Part shown: in pieces, positions 6,324 through 6,462 of the stretch | Position numbering within the stretch: the stretch's first letter is position 1 | Layout: each line of letters begins with the position of its first letter | Assembly (NCBI GenBank): GCA_910585875.1 | Contig: CAJUIK010000090.1 | Span: 1 to 6,462 of the forward strand | Length of the DNA: 6,462 nucleotides | DNA from: an uncultured Eubacteriales bacterium | Lineage (GTDB): Bacteria; Bacillota; Clostridia; Oscillospirales; Butyricicoccaceae | Direction: 5' to 3' | The notes under the pieces: model-generated | The model's database searches: none | What the model saw: the letters and a program-made list of their open reading frames with translations, nothing else | Told to the model about the DNA's origin: nothing | Made by a program: the position numbers and the translations under genes

Positions 6324-6367
6324 AAAAAGGCTGTTTGAAAACCTATACTTTTTCAAACAGGCTTTTT
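6324..6367 (-). terminator. Long palindrome in the tldR leader, possible attenuator/terminator
   Basis: The arms 6324-6341 and 6350-6367 are complementary at 17 of 18 positions around an 8-base loop. On the minus strand the stem is followed by CCTTTTTAC, so it resembles an intrinsic terminator lying between the sigma-28 promoter and the tldR start. The lower stem is A-T-rich (five A-T pairs) and the core contains TGTTTGAAAA/TTTTCAAACA. It might instead be a mobile palindromic repeat or the remnant of a transposon end hairpin. Structure is certain, role is not. Confidence 0.5.
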
Positions 6368-6462
6368 GCATCGCTTACAATTCACATATCGGCCCCTTTT
6401 GGAGAAAATTAAGCCCTTTCGATAATTTTTTTTGCCCCTGTTTTTTTGTTTGAAAAAGTATA
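6344..6462. repeat. Perfect 16-bp inverted repeat reaching the window edge
   Basis: TATACTTTTTCAAACA at 6344-6359 is repeated exactly as its reverse complement at 6447-6462, the last base of the window. The second copy equals one half of the palindrome at 6324-6367 (which has the form half-TATA-half), so another full palindrome may continue beyond the edge. The sigma-28 promoter lies between the copies. Confidence 0.8.
6386..6412 (-). promoter_or_regulatory. Sigma-28 (SigD/FliA) flagellar promoter driving tldR and probably csrA-flagellin
   Basis: On the minus strand TTAA (6409-6412), 15 bases, then GCCGATAT (6386-6393). The consensus is TAAA-N15-GCCGATAA, so the -10 matches 7 of 8 and the spacing is exact; the -35 is a weaker match. 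It lies 84 bases upstream of the tldR start, with the long palindrome in between. The remaining bases of this 160-base leader are T/A-rich, and I see no gene in them. Confidence 0.68.

Overview
The window looks like a chromosomal motility locus from a GC-rich Firmicute, probably a clostridial gut-type bacterium (Oscillospiraceae-like is a guess). The reasons are a clostridial-style flagellin, a csrA gene directly upstream of it, AAGGAG/GGAGG Shine-Dalgarno sequences and a SigD/sigma-28-type promoter. All supported genes are on the minus strand, so transcription runs from right to left.

From right to left: (1) 6302-6462 is a leader with a good sigma-28 promoter (TTAA-N15-GCCGATAT), followed by a long near-perfect palindrome that could act as a terminator or attenuator. 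(2) 5171-6301 encodes a full-length TnpB-family (IS200/IS605 OrfB) protein. It keeps the zinc finger and overall fold, but every expected RuvC catalytic acid is replaced (D to Q194, E to Q278, and both Asp of the DRD motif to I357/A359). It is therefore best read as a nuclease-dead, TldR-like RNA-guided DNA-binding protein and not as an active transposon nuclease. (3) 4927-5175 has no gene but is rich in hairpins and ends in TTCAAC, as expected for a right-end guide RNA (reRNA/omega RNA). The putative guide is AT-rich, and its complement contains GCAGATAA, one base from the sigma-28 -10 consensus. (4) 4581-4844 is csrA, with a CsrA-type hairpin (GGA in the loop) in its own leader. (5) 2732-4456 is flagellin, followed by a strong terminator. 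(6) 483-2648 is a family 2 glycosyltransferase with a long helical C-terminal part, a candidate flagellin glycosyltransferase. (7) 11-463 is a small unrecognised protein.

Working model (inference): when sigma-28 fires, the locus makes a dead TnpB with its guide RNA, a divergent CsrA and a flagellin. The guide complex could silence another sigma-28 promoter, such as that of a competing flagellin, while CsrA adjusts translation of csrA and flagellin. Nuclease-dead TnpB repressors (TldR) linked to flagellin genes are known from Enterobacteriaceae. A tldR-guide-csrA-flagellin arrangement in a Firmicute would be a related but distinct design. I cannot say from memory whether it has been described. 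No transposase TnpA, transposon left end, CRISPR array, tRNA or rRNA is visible.
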